From positions 9,355,608-9,419,607 of the forward strand of contig NC_088299.1 of the NCBI RefSeq assembly GCF_032854445.1: a stretch of 64,000 bases of DNA, read 5' to 3'. The notes beneath the pieces are model-generated. The model searched no databases and had not been told where the DNA came from. It was given only the letters and a program-made list of their open reading frames with translations. Position numbers and translations under genes: made by a program. This stretch comes from Liolophura sinensis. Taxonomy: Eukaryota; Mollusca; Polyplacophora; Chitonida; Chitonidae. Of this stretch, positions 1 to 12,253 are shown one piece after another (position 1 is the stretch's first letter; every line of letters starts with the position of its first letter).

Positions 1-2485
1 AGAAATAAGTCCAGATTCATGATCAGGACGTCAAACTACGTTGGGTAGCATACTTACAATGTTCCTGCCTTCATCCTAGTCGCAAATACATTTAAAATGC
101 ATCATATAACAAGGTAACGTCAAACTGCCAAATACAGCAAATCGGCCATTGGACAATATTTGAAGCACTGCAACTCCCACATTTACTGACACACTTCCAT
201 GATTTTCTGCACGCCTACAGTACCCATATAGCCCTTTGTGCTCAGTCATTTTCAGCTCCACAGCTGCAGCAGTTTTGTGTCACGTGACCCCCAAATATGG
301 GCAAAAATTGCACTTTTTCGCACTTTCATAGCAATTGACGACAAAACTGTGTGTCGGAGAAAGGAAAAAACCACCAGATTCGTCATCAGAACATCCAACT
401 ACGCCTAGCAGCCTACTTAAAACCTTGAAATTGACAACATTTTCATCGCCTGACAAATTGGCTAGGCTGGGATCGAACTCTGACATGACTGACAGGCGTC
501 AGCAGTAAGAGAAAAGAAAGAAAGAAAGAAGACAAAATAAAGCTTGTACTTTTATGTCTCAATCCACAACCTGCCATGAACACACTCACTGCTCTACTGA
601 TATCTAGGCCGTTGTTAGAAAGTCAAAACCTGGACCACGGCACATGTCCATATCTGTCAATCACCCTGGCCTGGTTAGAGTATAGTAAAGAATACAAGGC
701 CTGCGCAAAACAAAGCTAACTTTTACAGGTCCACGTCATTTGCTGTTGTAGTTAAAAGTCTACACCATCTGATAGAGCACTGTATAGCTGAATGGCATCC
801 TACAACTGTTTCGGGAGATCACAGACAGTGTAGCTGAAAGCATCAGGTCAAATACTGTAAACCCAGTCCAGTTCCCATCTAACTCCATGTTAAAGCAATA
901 GGATTCCTATCTTTTTCTAAACAAAAACGGTGTTGTCATTTAAACGCTTCTACCGAGAAAACTATTGATCGGAGCTCAAATCCGTTGACGAGTGCTTGAA
1001 AGAGCATGTCTTGGGCTACAATTTGGTGCAGGTTGCCATAGTTCTCAAGTTACAGGTCATTGAAATTACGTAACTTTTTTCTTCAGTTTTTTGCTTATAT
1101 CTCAAAAAGTTACACAGATATGCAAAAAATAAAAGCAGATTCGGAATCAGCAGCTCAAGATACCTCAGAATACGTTGAGAACAACTGACATTTCAGAACT
1201 TTTTGTGACGTCACAACTTCGACCAATGGCGAGCTTCCAGAGTTTTGACCGGAAGTGAACCATTTTGCAAAATTATTGTAACTCGTAACCATCTAGCAGC
1301 ATGTCAAATTTGAAAACAATCGGCTCAGTGGTTCTTGAGAAGAAAATTTTTAAAGGTTTTACACAAAATTCAATATGTCAGCCGAACCACGTGACATAGC
1401 AATAAAATGGAGAATTTGTCCGGAGATATTCACCGTCAGAATATATGAGCAAAATTGTTGAACGGTTTCCTTGTAGAAGTTTCCTTGCTAACAATGTCGG
1501 TGAAAAAAAATAATAAGAAGAAGAAAAAACAGAACGATTACAATAGGGATTCCGTTCGGGAAGAACGGGATCCCTAATAAGAAAAAACAGAACGATTACA
1601 ATAGGGATCCCATTCGGGAAGAACGGGATCCCTAAAAAAAAACCCAGCAGGGAAATGATTAATGCAAGAGTTAGCGCATGTATGTATGTCTCTGGTAATT
1701 ATACGAAATCTGGTATGACTACATAACCAGCTGTGGCCAAAAGACCAGGTGGTGTACTATACATGGCTGTGTAAAAGCAGATTAGCTGTGTTAAATCAAT
1801 AGCCCTGGGTCAACAGTTCTACGAGATAACTGCATATAAACTGTGTGTATATCAATGTACACAATGTATACATGTAGCTTTATAAAACCAGAGATAAACT
1901 GACAGCTGTCACGATCACTAGGTGTGAGCTTTGCAGGAATTTCTCCTTTGGGAAGTTGTTTCAATAAATCACCACTGAGGATGATTGGACAAGACTGAAT
2001 GCAAATTTAATTACGACAAGGGGAGACAGCATTGGTCTAGTGGTTACAGGATACATGAAAAGGTACTTTTAAACATAGATAATGTTTCTAAGCCCAAATG
2101 AAAAAAAAAAATAATGCACCCCCACCCCCCATCAAATTTTTTGAAAAATTTTCATTATGGCAGAATTTTTATAATTGCCGCTCAATATTATGCATGTTTT
2201 CCATCAATGGTTGGATTACATCATCGTTGATCTTGCTCGGAGAATGGTGCACACCCCAAAGTGCCTTGAACTCGGTGAACTGTGGTCGCTATAAAAGAAT
2301 CTCCTTGTATTTAACGTTAATGACTTTACAAAGATTTGTAAGTACTTTTGACACTATAATTTGGTACATAAGGCATTAGATTCAGGTTTCTTAATAAATG
2401 AAAAACGTGTTAGCTTAAATGAGTCCTCTGAAACAGAACCAAAATTAGAAGGATGTATTTGACACTGTACATGTAGATGCACTAC
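1..2485. other. gene-free stretch with diverged repeat units
   Basis: No exon is recognised here, although the next exons of the minus-strand ATPase must lie further left. Three related stretches are visible near 10-55, 372-420 and 1128-1180: each carries a CAGATTCRTSATCAG-like core followed by an AACTACG/AATACG motif. They look like diverged copies of one unclassified repeat. Both strands have only short open frames without splice or family support. Confidence 0.35.
1523..1634. repeat. 58-bp tandem duplication with a hairpin in each unit
   Basis: Two head-to-tail units of 58 bp begin at 1523 and 1581. Each contains AGGGATYCCRTTC, a short loop, then GAACGGGATCCCT, which can pair as a stem of about 13 bp. 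The arms in unit 1 are about 1545-1557 and 1563-1575. Near-identity of the units suggests a recent duplication or the end of a transposable element. Confidence 0.6.
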
Positions 2486-5400
2486 CTGAAGGGTGACAAT
2501 CTCGGCTTCTGACAATGGGCACTCGCAGTGGGTGGCCCAGATCATCCATTCCGGCTTCCAGTGAAAGATGAGCCTCAGCAACCCAACCGTCAGCAAGATG
2601 GCCCCCCAGGTCAAGATCTGTCTGAGTCTCACCAGGCGGTAACCAATGATCTCCTGTGCAAAGTGAAACAATGCAGAAATTTTATACAGGTTTTCTAAAA
2701 TGTAACTGTGATATGCCATTGATAAGGTTGAATGATAAAGTATTTTGGGGACACATTCACAGTCTTGTATTTACCCTAATTCCTCAACCTTTTCACATAT
2801 AAGGCACTCTAATAATTTGACTTTGGAGACAAAAGTACATTGGTTGGATTGGCCAATGTCCAAACTTCACAAAAAGTATAATTTTATCAGTCAACACAGA
2901 ATAATGCCTTCAGAATATGCCTGAATAAACATCTTGCAAACATGTGAAAAGGTTGAAGAATTACAATACTGTATTTCACCTAAAGTTCAATTTTTTTTTC
3001 TTCAGTTAAAAGTGTTGATGTGAACAACTGCACTTCACCTATATTTTAGCATTTTTCACGTGACACATTTTACCTGATTCTGATTGATTCACCCACCTTA
3101 CAGGCTCTTCTGATTAATTTTTTAAGTGTTAAAAAGTATCACTTTAAAACATTAATGTGTTTCTGGAAGTGTATTCTTACAAGCCAAACTTTACGTAAAA
3201 TACAGTGTTTTCTGTCAGTACTGAAAATTTCTGCAAGGAATGTCAGGTATAAATCTCTACCTTGTGCACAAGTACAGGTAGAGGCTCAACTTTCAACTGT
3301 ACTCCTGTAATACACGCACATTAACAAGGGATGTCAGGTGTAAATCTCTTTCATGTGCACAAGTACAGGTAGAGGCTCAACTCTCAACTGTACTCCCGTA
3401 TTACATGCATATTAACAAGGGATGTCAGGTGTAAATCTCTTCCATGTGCACAAGTACAGGTAGAGGCTCAACTCTCAACTGTACTCCCGTATTACATGCA
3501 CATTAACAAGGGATGTCAGGTGTAAATCTCTTCCGTGTGCACAAGTACAGGTAGAGGCTCAACTCTCAACTGTACTCCCGTATTACATGCACATTAACAA
3601 GGGATGTCAGGTGTAAATCTCTTCCGTGTGCACAAGTACAGATGGAGGCTCAACTCTCAACTGTACTCCCGTATTACATGCACATTAACAAGGGATGTCA
3701 GGTGTAAATCTCTTCCGTGTGCACAAGTACAGATGGAGGCTCAACTCTCACCCGTACTCCCTTAGTACATGTACATTAACAAGAATATATGTATTTCACA
3801 AATGGACTGCAGTCAATTATATCTGGCACTATTGCATATATATACAAACACACATACTTTCTAGGCCCATTTTTCTCCTTTTTTTTTACAGATGGAGGCA
3901 AACTTTCCCAAGCTGATGGAAGATATTTAAAGTGATCTTCAACAATTAATCAAGCCTGCACACCAACAGGTGTGCCATTAACTGCTTATTATCATCAAGA
4001 CCGAGCAAGTGCAATTTTATGTCCAAGGCTGGGACTGAACCCATGGGTCACATGAGGCTTGTGGAAGGGAGCCCACTGATAACGCCTTACTCATGGAGTC
4101 AGGTCATGCTTCCCCGGGATGGCCCCAGCACTTTTCCTTTCTTAACCTTCAGGTACATCAGAATACCCTCCCTGATTTATGTATATATATATATTTTTTA
4201 ATTAGTTGAATGTTGTTTAATAATTTGATGCCAGTACACTGAGAATTTTTCACGTTAAATGTTAAATTGAGGTTAAATCATTTGTTGTCTTTTGTGTAAA
4301 TATATAAAACTCAGTTTTGTGGGTGAAAGAAAAAGAAGTACCCAGAGTAAACCACAAACCTTCAGCAAGTTTCTGACAAACATTCCCATAAGTGACAAAC
4401 GTACATACACACAATACTCATGGAAGACAAGTGGTTTTCAAAGAATGTTACACAGCACATTGCCACACTGGGGCCTTCAACTGTTTACTGTCTCCAAGGC
4501 CAAAAGAGCAGTGAGAGCAGGGGAATCTACAAATTTTCTGATCAGGAGTGAACCTCAATGGTTTGGCCTAGAGGGTCTCTCAGTGTCTTGGAGACACCCT
4601 ACATGTACACTAACAAAACTAACAAAAGAGAGAAAGGGGAAATAGGTGAAAAGTGCAAATGAGTCGGCCGGATTTCAAATTCTTGCTAAATCTATGCCTG
4701 TACATTGTGTATCCTAGTGATACTGCATGCATTATGCTTCCATGAGGTATCACAAGTAATTCAAATTCAATTAAGATGATCAACTTGGGTTCATTTTTCT
4801 TCTTTATTAGCAAGATTTCATTAACAGTTGTACATATATACCATGAATTTATCTATTTATTTATTTATTTGATTGGTGTTTTACGCCGTACTCAAGAATA
4901 TTTCACTTATACGACGGCAGCCAGCATTATGGTGGGTGGAAACCGGGCACAGCCCGGGGGAAACCCACGACCATCCACAGGTTGCTGCCAGACCTTCCCA
5001 CTTACGGCCGAAGAGGAAGCCAGCGTAAACCATGAACAGAAATCATGAAAATGGATTATTTTAAGTGGAAACGTCCTAATTTGCTGCATAGTGAAAGTAT
5101 CCTTCACTGGTATGACTCCAGACATGCTCAGATACCCTCATTCCTAAACCTTTCTGCATATGAAAGAGCAACTTTCAGTGAATTTCATGCATATTTTTAA
5201 TTTGATTTTGAAGACAAAACTACATAAGTAAGACTGGCCAATTTCAGGGCTTCGCAAAAAGTATAATTTTAATTTTAATAAACATTTTGCAAACATGCAA
5301 AAAGGGTTGAAGAATTACAGTAGACCATTCAGCCTTATGGGTCGGTGGTGTAACATCTTTTTCTGTTAACTCTACACTGTACATGTATATGTACATGGGC

Positions 5401-8400
5401 ATTCATTTGCCCAATCCAAGGCCTTATTAAACCGCTGGTTAGATTGGTCAATATAAAAGTCCTCCTAACACTAATATGTACAGGTACAAAGTTTTCTAGC
5501 TCCACAGTTGACACAATGAAACTTCCAAGTACATAGATTTTAAATATATGGGAGCATGTAGAATATAAATAGTAGATCAATGCACTATAAAAGACATGAG
5601 GCAGGTTTGTGTTTACTTATAGTTAGCAAAGGCTGTTCTTAAGAATACCTTAACAGTATACCTATACTTAGTGTGCTTATCTGGCCTATATGTGCTTTCA
5701 TAAGGAATACATGTTAGGTCATCCTTAAAAATATGTTCGTTGGGTGTAAATCAACCCACCGTGTAAAAGGAGACCTACTCTAACAGTTTTTATTGAGATG
5801 TTCATAAAAGTTTTTTTTTTATTTTTTATATTTTCCATGTTAATTTCTTTAAAATCCCTATCTTTTTCATTAGCCAGAATAATAATTTAGAATTGGTGGT
5901 AAGTCTAGCAAAGAGCTTGCTTCAAGGAGACACATGAATGCCAAACTTCAGTTTAATACACACAGTACTAAAGTCATGAATTTTGTAATTTACAGGAATT
6001 TACAGGAAGTGCCAAGCATGAAATATCCCCCTTGTGTCCTTGAGCTTTTGAGTTTCCACCCGGCAGCGCGGTTTCCCTCACCATAATGCTGGCTGCCGTC
6101 GTATAAGTGAAATATTCTTGAGTATGACGTAAAACACCAATCAAATAAATAAATAATCATTGAGGTTTAGATGCACGCAAGACCTGAGCTCAACACATGC
6201 AGTACTTTTTTTAATACCACCCCTTATTAACATTTACTTTAACACTGCTTTCCCTGTTACTGGAATTCAATCTTGGGGTTTGACGTAAACTACCTCTGAA
6301 TTTTGTACAGGTAAGCCACAGAAGAATTCCCTTGGGTTACGCCAAACACAGATTTTTTTAAGGATGGCCATATATATTTACCTGTACCTGGGCACACCAC
6401 AGACTACAAAGCCATCCACTGCTCATTATTTACCTGGACGCGCAGGTGAGTGAATACTTGAATGCACATCAGTCAGACACTTTCCCTCTATTTTCTTGAA
6501 TCCCCTGAGGCTATAGAAGGCATTATGATTATATTTTGGGAATCCTGCAATGCGGCAATTGCATACTGCTCAAGAATAGAACATCCCCAAGGGGTGCAGA
6601 ATTCTGGTATTTTTTACATGCACTCAATCCTATATGCAACTTAGATCTAGTAGCAAGGCTACCAAAGAGCTCACCTGTAATAGACACAAGAAAGCAAAAC
6701 TCCAGCTCAATGCATAAAGTGCTGAAGTCATGAATTTGGTAATTTCATTATTTACCAAATAATGACATAGTAATTAATATGCACACACACCATGGAACAC
6801 CACCCTTGTGTCATTGGGTTATATATGAATGTAAAAACTTCAGGTCAATACATGGTATACTTTTTTGAAATACCACCCCTAACATTTTGTTTATTACATA
6901 ATAAACAACATGTCCTGAATTTTGTAATTTACACTATTTAGTCTGCATAGAGTGAACCAACAATGAAACATCTCCCTCGTGTTATTGTGCTCCAACTGTA
7001 TGCAAAACTTGATCTCACTACATGCAGTACTCTTTAAAATACTACCATAACATTTTGTTTTATGCCAGCAAAGACTCCTGTATATCCTGTAAACATCAAA
7101 GTTTTGCCACAACTTTGCCCAACTGCCTCACAGTCATAGTTAAACTGATCTTTGTACATGTAAAATGGCATATTTACTAAAAGCGGAAAGAGGCCTACAT
7201 GTATAATCAAACCCGTAAGATGAAAGAGACAGGTGATGGGAGTCGGGACATGATTCAGATGGGCATTGCTTCTTTTGTTAGTAACACAAACATATACTTT
7301 CAGTATATGCTTTCATATACTTTCACTACATGTTACCTGGAAAACTAAATCAGTGCAAATAACCATTAGGCCATGTTTCCTAATACACATATAATTACCT
7401 ATATCGGAATTAAAACTTCTCTATCCTGATTATCATTCGGCTCAACCGTCATAAAAAAACTGCTTTTATTGTTTGCCTGCTTAGCTGGATTTACTTATTT
7501 ATTTTTATTTGATTGGTGTTTAACATTGTACTCAGAAATGTTTCACTTTGCATATGACGGTGGCCAGCATTAATGCGGGAGAAAACCAGGCAGAGCACAG
7601 ACGTAAACCCACGACAATCCACTGGTTGCTGACAGATCTACCCACGTATCACCAGAGAGGAAGCCAGAGATATCTAGACTTGAACTCTCTTCAATGGAAT
7701 CTAATGTGTCTCAAGTTGTTTTAATCAGATCCAACAAAGTGACTCAATGTTCGCGACCTCTTCTCGACCTCTTCTCGACCACAGTCCCCCCACCCCCACC
7801 CCAACAAACATGCCTTATTAATTAATAAATATTTGATACCTTAGGGCAAAACTCTTTATTTCACCCAAAGGCCAAACTTTTTTCACATGCAGTTTTTTCC
7901 TGATTCTGAGAGGTCTATGGATTTTAGAAAGGTGTTCTGAAGTTGGCTTGGAACATGGGATGAAATTCTGCTGGAAAATTGTATGTTTCAGCACCAAAAA
8001 TAGTATTTTGTGACATTTATTTGCCTCTAAAAATGCACTTTTGTGAGTGAAATGTTAGGTCATTTAGGGCACATGTAGTTCTTCAAAGTGTATGATTCTA
8101 CAGAGCTACAAAAACACAGGGAAATGTAAGTTCATGACTTCTCCTCACTTACCATCTGCTCCTCTGTACCTGGGTTGATGTACGTCTTAAGAGGGTCCAT
8201 TGGGGGTGGCCCAGTGCGACCAACTTTAATTTTTGGATCTGTCAATGAAAACAATAAAGAACAACAGGAGATAAATGAAAATGAAATGTTTACTTTCAAC
8301 AAACCAAAAACAAAAGTCAACAATATCCTGGTTATCCTGGTTGTAGCCACGAGAAAGTAGCTTTCTCCGAGTTACAACAATACAGGATATATGACGCAAT

Positions 8401-9694
8401 GTCAAGTCAGTATTTAGTTCAAGATTACTCAAAAGGCAAAATTTTGTTCGTCCAGGGATAGCCCCAATCTTGATCCAGCCAGAGACAAAAACCATAATTT
8501 AAATTAAACTTGCATCATTATCTTTTTTTTTTTAATTAAGTAAAATTCTGTCTCCATCTAGACATTTGATCTGTATCTAATGTCTTCACCATATCATGTA
8601 CATGTATTTACACGAATCTGTGTGAGTGCATTATTCTTGTTTATACAGTTATTTTGGCATATAACTGAAATGCTATCCGTCCGTATAGGGCGTGTGGGGG
8701 ACTAACGTTCTCTGGAGTTCAGTGTTCAGTGTGGGGGCCGTTGCACACTGTGGTTAGATTACATGTTTGGCCCTTGTAACCTGTTTCAGGCCTACAAGCA
8801 GTAACCTTACACTCTGACGCGTGTGCTCATTTATATGTAATTTTATGGTGGAATCTCTATGCTATCGTCTTAATTTTCTATCCTTACCTATGAAACTAAT
8901 TAACTTGCTGTGTGGTGGTCACATTGACTGATAGAGTGCAGTGTGCCTTGCTGTCAACAGCCATTTTGAAGTGTCACATGACTTCAGCGCTGACTTCAAA
9001 GAAGTCGGTCTCTATAAGCTGGAATTCGCAGGTGTGCGATGATTTGTTTGAGAGGTGGCAATGAACTCAGTGTCACAATGAATGTCAGAATTCTAGATGG
9101 ACTAATGCTTAGTCTAATCTAAGTTAAGTACTGACACGTATGGATATTGCCACTAAAGACAAGACAACAATCTTAAGTCTAAATCAAAGGTAGAGTGTAG
9201 ATTTTTTTTAATTGAAAATACTCCTCATTCGCCCAACACTCATGTATGCGAATGCCGTTCGCCACCAGAGTTCTAGCCCCAATTTCCGGTACATGCGCGA
9301 GCGCTCCCACACGGAACTCCCGAGAACGTGAATCCCTCATCAAATATGGGAGTTCACCCCTATGTACAATACCACTCGTGAAATAAATGAAATGAAAAAA
9401 CATAGGCTACTCATAATACATAGGACTACGTAAATCACAAATGTAGCGGTGAACAAATCATAACAGAATGAGACACATCAAATATATTTTTTTAAAAAAC
9501 ACGTTTCCACAGACAGGAACTCTATGGCGTTTAACGTACTGAAACTGCTACGAAAACTGGACCCCTCGTGAGACACTGGCCAGTGCAAATCCGCATGCCC
9601 CATCTAATGAACAACACTTCTATGTGAACATGAAACGCCTTTTGTCCGCTTTAAAGATAAGTCGGTATAATATCTAACCTTCTTTCCTCGTCAT
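2486..9694 (-). CDS. P5B-type (ATP13A-family) transport ATPase, N-terminal exons only (partial)
   Basis: Three consecutive coding exons splice in frame on the minus strand. Exon 1 (9694-9679) gives only ATG plus 13 bases and ends at a GTTAGA donor in phase 1. Exon 2 (8238-8153, 86 nt) follows a TTGACAG acceptor and ends GTAAGTG in phase 0. Exon 3 (2653-2486, 168 nt, exactly 56 codons) lies between TGCACAG and GTAGTG. The 90 residues start MTRKED and contain EIIGYRLVR, a hydrophobic helix, then LLRLIFHWKPEW and a CECPLSEAE stretch. This is the order seen at the N-terminus of P5B ATPases: GYR, first membrane hairpin, HWKPEW, Cys-Pro-Leu. P5B members (ATP13A2-5) are late endosomal or lysosomal polyamine exporters. 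The actuator, phosphorylation (DKTG) and transport domains lie off the left edge, so the exact paralogue cannot be named. The tiny first coding exon is inferred from splice phase and is the least certain part. Confidence 0.8.
2772..2968. mobile_element. MITE-like element, family B, copy 1
   Basis: A stretch of about 197 bp has ends that are inverted copies of each other: TAATTCCTCAACCTTTTCAC at the left and, inverted, GTGAAAAGGTTGAAGAATTA at the right. Related copies lie at 5133-5322 and 32356-32576. No coding capacity. It sits 5' of exon 3 in ATPase intron 2. Confidence 0.6.
2969..3130. repeat. unclassified dispersed repeat
   Basis: The start ACTGTATTTCACCTAAAGTT and a later CCTGATTCTGATTGATTC-like block recur at 10053-10190 (ACTGTATTTCACCTAAAGTT, then GATTCGGACTGATTGG). 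A weaker match lies near 7850-7930. No terminal structure is evident. Confidence 0.4.
3237..3782. repeat. 91-bp minisatellite, six units
   Basis: Units beginning GGGATGTCAGGTGTAAATC start at about 3237, 3328, 3419, 3510, 3601 and 3692, giving an exact 91-bp period. The first unit is the most diverged; the middle ones differ at only a few sites. The array lies inside ATPase intron 2 and does not encode a repeat protein. Confidence 0.92.
3990..4410. repeat. possible degraded SINE-type fragments
   Basis: At 4020-4060 a stretch resembles an inverted tRNA-type B box (GGGACTGAACCCATGGGTCAC). At 4335-4400 a block reading CCCAGAGTAAACCACAAACC resembles the body of tRNA-derived SINEs. Neither shows a complete element, so this is a weak call. 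Confidence 0.3.
4851..5034 (-). mobile_element. tRNA-derived SINE (family 1), 5'-truncated
   Basis: In minus orientation this copy carries the conserved tail (GGTGTTTTACGCCGTACTC on the plus strand), the body with GGGCACAGCCCGGGGGAAAC, and a TTTA-repeat end. It stops before the tRNA-like head. Reference complete copies are 19599-19868, 29197-29464 and 44116-44398. Confidence 0.9.
5133..5322. mobile_element. MITE-like element, family B, copy 2
   Basis: The left end TACCCTCATTCCTAAACC and right end GGTTGAAGAATTACAGTA match copy 1 (2772-2968), in the same orientation. The interior shares AGTATAATTTTA and GACAAAACTAC. Copies 1 and 2 flank the 91-bp array and a SINE inside the same intron. Confidence 0.6.
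5890..7060. repeat. three diverged direct repeat units, one split by a SINE
   Basis: Unit 1 (about 5930-6240), unit 2 (about 6720-6885) and unit 3 (about 6905-7060) share an ordered series: TGAATTTTGTAATTT, then CCCTTGTGTCC/CCTCGTGTTATTG, then CATGCAGTACT, then AATACCACCCC/AATACTACC and AACATTT. Unit 1 is interrupted at 6061-6157 by a SINE tail, so the SINE arrived after the repeat series formed. Units are roughly 155-250 bp excluding the insert. Confidence 0.6.
6061..6157 (+). mobile_element. SINE family 1, 3' fragment
   Basis: The copy begins inside the body (GGTTTCCCTCACCATAATGC) and runs through GTATAAGTGAAATATTCTTG to the AAATAAATAAATAA tail. Head and half of the body are missing. Confidence 0.85.
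7494..7690 (-). mobile_element. SINE family 1, diverged, head missing
   Basis: Minus-orientation copy with the GATTGGTGTTTAACATTGTA tail, the body (AAACCAGGCAGAGCACAG) and a SINE-like CTTGAACTC near 7680. It is more mutated than most other copies here. Confidence 0.8.
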
Positions 9695-10925
9695 CTTTCT
9701 TGCTTGAGCGATTCGGCGGACACTGACTGACAACTACAGAGAGATTTACTCCAAGTTGTTTTTCTCCGTCTGCTAGCTGCCCTCCATGCTTCACCTGACA
9801 ATGTTAACCACGTGACTGCACCCATGTTCGGAACATCTCGGAAAAATCCGGTTTCCGAAATGTCTTTATGCCGAAGGGTGAAAAAAAAAGATCTCTGCTG
9901 AGGATAAATACTGTTACACCAGGGTAAGGAACAATGTAAAACGGGAAAGTCGGAAAGCAATAGTCAAAAATAATAAATAAATAAACTTTTATGATACAGA
10001 AAGAAATGAAGGAAATGGAGTTCAACAAATCATGGAGGTTCTGACAAATTAACCTACTGTATTTCACCTAAAGTTTATCATTTTTCCGGAGATAGATTTT
10101 GCTTGATTCGGACTGATTGGTTCATTCATCCCTCTTCTAGGTTAAATTATGAGTCTGGTTAATTTCTTATCAGATACACTTGAGTGATTACAGCAAAGGT
10201 TCATTTTAAGGTGTTCGACGTTAAAGCCTAAGCACTCACTCATTTTAAGGCCTTTAGGCCTATGTGCTACTGAACGGGAGTATTTATACACTAAACTGCA
10301 GGTGAAATGTAGAGCTAGGTGAAATGCCGGCTCAATACATATGTGGGCATGTACTTATTTGGTCTAATTACAGTATACTTCTAAAAAAAAGGAGAGAGCG
10401 AGAAAAAAACATGTCCGCCAAACCGAATCTATAACTCTATCAAATTGCTGGAAATATGAATATGTTTTTATTTAATTTTATTTTAACGTAAAAAAGCAAA
10501 TGTGAAATATATCCGTATACGTATATAAGTCTATACATGTATGTATCACCTGCAGACTAATCAAGAATTTTTCAACTGATAAAAAAAAGAAAAAAAAAAG
10601 CCATATAGCTTTGATGTGAGATATATAAGATATAATACAATGAGGTAAACTCCTATCAAATAAATTAAAATACATAAATAAATGAGATGATTAGTTCAGA
10701 TGTCATTTTGAAAATTTAACAGTTTTACGGTTAATAGGAATCAGTGCAATATGGGGTGTTATTGTCATCTTCTCCAAAGCTTAATGAAGTCTTCCTAATA
10801 CGACATGCATGTCACCGATACACGCATTGTACAGGGATAGGTGTAGGCTAACTGAGTTATACAACATGACGGGTAAAAGTCATTTCCACTCCATTAATCA
10901 AGCAGGGTAAAAATGATTTTGGTTT
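9695..10925. other. 5' flank of the ATPase gene; no further gene recognised
   Basis: The region upstream of the inferred ATPase start holds no clear TATA box. A repeat shared with 2969-3130 lies at 10053-10190. From 10380 to 10700 it is A/T rich. Short open frames on both strands lack family or splice support. Confidence 0.35.
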
Positions 10926-10984
10926 CCAATATTCTTGAGATCGGCGTAAAACACCAATCAGATAAATAAATAAATAAATAAATA

Positions 10985-11015
<31 letters not shown>

Positions 11016-11017
11016 AA
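10926..11017 (+). mobile_element. SINE family 1 tail with expanded A/T-rich repeats
   Basis: Only the last part of the SINE remains (ATTCTTGAGATCGGCGTAAA, then ACACCAATCAGATAAATAAA). It is followed by AATA units and then five AATC units, showing tail microsatellite expansion. Confidence 0.8.
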
Positions 11018-11269
11018 ATTTGGTTTCCTGAAGGTATTGAGCGTTAAGTTGCAGATTCTCCCGTTCTCACGACATGCATGCATGATTGTGTGGCCTTGGT
11101 GATAATACAAAAGCGGAGGTTGCGGTGTCCCTTCCACCACTTTTCAACCCAACCATGTTGTTAAAAAGTATGCTACACAAAATACTCCATGGCTGCCTCA
11201 CTTTTGCTGAAGTTTTCAAAATCGACCGTTAAAATATTTTGTTGAATTTGTTCAAACTATGGAAGCCGG

Positions 11270-11480
11270 ACAAGGCCATCATCATCCCATCGTCCCATCG
11301 CCCGACTATGGGTCGAAGCGATGGCACGATGGCACGAAGCGATTGCACGAAGTGAAGGTATACGATCTTAACACCGTGTCAATGCCTCGTGCCATTGTGT
11401 CATCGCTTTGTGCCATTGTGCCGTCGGTTCGCATCATCGTGCCACTGCTTCGTGCCATCGTCGGACGATGGGAAGTTGGT
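11270..11480. repeat. GC-rich inverted minisatellite built from CGATGGCAC-type units
   Basis: The left half (about 11278-11360) repeats GAAGCGATGGCACGATGGCA-like units. The right half (about 11390-11475) repeats the inverse, GTGCCATCG and CTTCGTGCCATTGTG. The two halves can pair over much of their length. Composition differs sharply from the A/T-rich surroundings. Open frames crossing it on both strands are by-products of the repeat. Confidence 0.65.
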
Positions 11481-11689
11481 ACGATGATGGCATTATTCTG
11501 CTTCGTACATAAATCAACCAAAAGAAATTATATATTTAAATGGTGGATATTTCAATGGTGGCAAAAGCGATCGTGACTTCATGCAGACGTATTGAATTTT
11601 ATATCGGACTTTTTTGTACACTCGATGTAACCCAGCATTCAACTGGAGTGAATACTATATCCCCGCTTACCCCCGAAAGCAGGCGCGTC

Positions 11690-11890
11690 GGAAGCATTTT
11701 AAAAGTGGTACGGCGATCGATCCACTATCACAGCATAAAATGTTAGGATCCAGGGGCCGAACAGGCTTTGGGATGCTAGACGGCTGCAGATGCCCTGAAA
11801 TCGTTTTAGGGGGTTTTTATTCTTCACATAGATCTGTTGTAGTTTTATGTGTTTAACAGTTAACAGTGCACATGTGTGTGCATGAGTCTT
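11690..11890 (+). repeat. left arm of an inverted repeat pair
   Basis: This arm contains AAGTGGTACGGCGATCGATC, GGCTTTGGGATGCTAGACGG, GATGCCCTGAAATCGTTTTA and TTCTTCACATAGATCTGTTG. The same series is found inverted at 12486-12690, so both are copies of one unclassified element in opposite orientation. Confidence 0.75.
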
Positions 11891-12253
11891 CATATAATAT
11901 CGGGCGCCATTAAATTGGTTTGACTACTTTTGATATATTCTTTTATTTATTTATATTTTTTATGACAAAATCGAGATTGTCTTGTATCACACAGCTGGAA
12001 TGGAATTAATTGCCTTTTGCAATTTACGGATTGTACTGCTGTTGTCTATTTCTTTAGCCAGTCACCTACGTTCGGCTGGCTGTAAAATCAGTTATACTCA
12101 CTACCAAAATTCATTTCGTTGGTGACATGTAGCAACCCAAGTTTTACACACTGACATGTTGATAGTTCATGTTCCTGCAAAGTTAAAAAGAAGTTAGAAC
12201 AATTTTTTCTATATCATAATAGCTTACCACTTTTCATCTATAAATAAAATAAA

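Noticed and set aside
3237..3782. CRISPR-like regular array
   Set aside because: Units are directly adjacent 91-bp tandem copies with no unique spacers, in eukaryotic DNA. The same applies to the other arrays in the window.
4292..4645. 117-codon plus-strand frame
   Set aside because: Low-complexity basic sequence overlapping SINE-like fragments; no splice partners.
9179..9403. Minus-strand 74-codon frame with a GC-rich middle in ATPase intron 1
   Set aside because: Amino acid text looks ordinary but no family is recognised and no flanking splice sites were convincing; could be a repeat.
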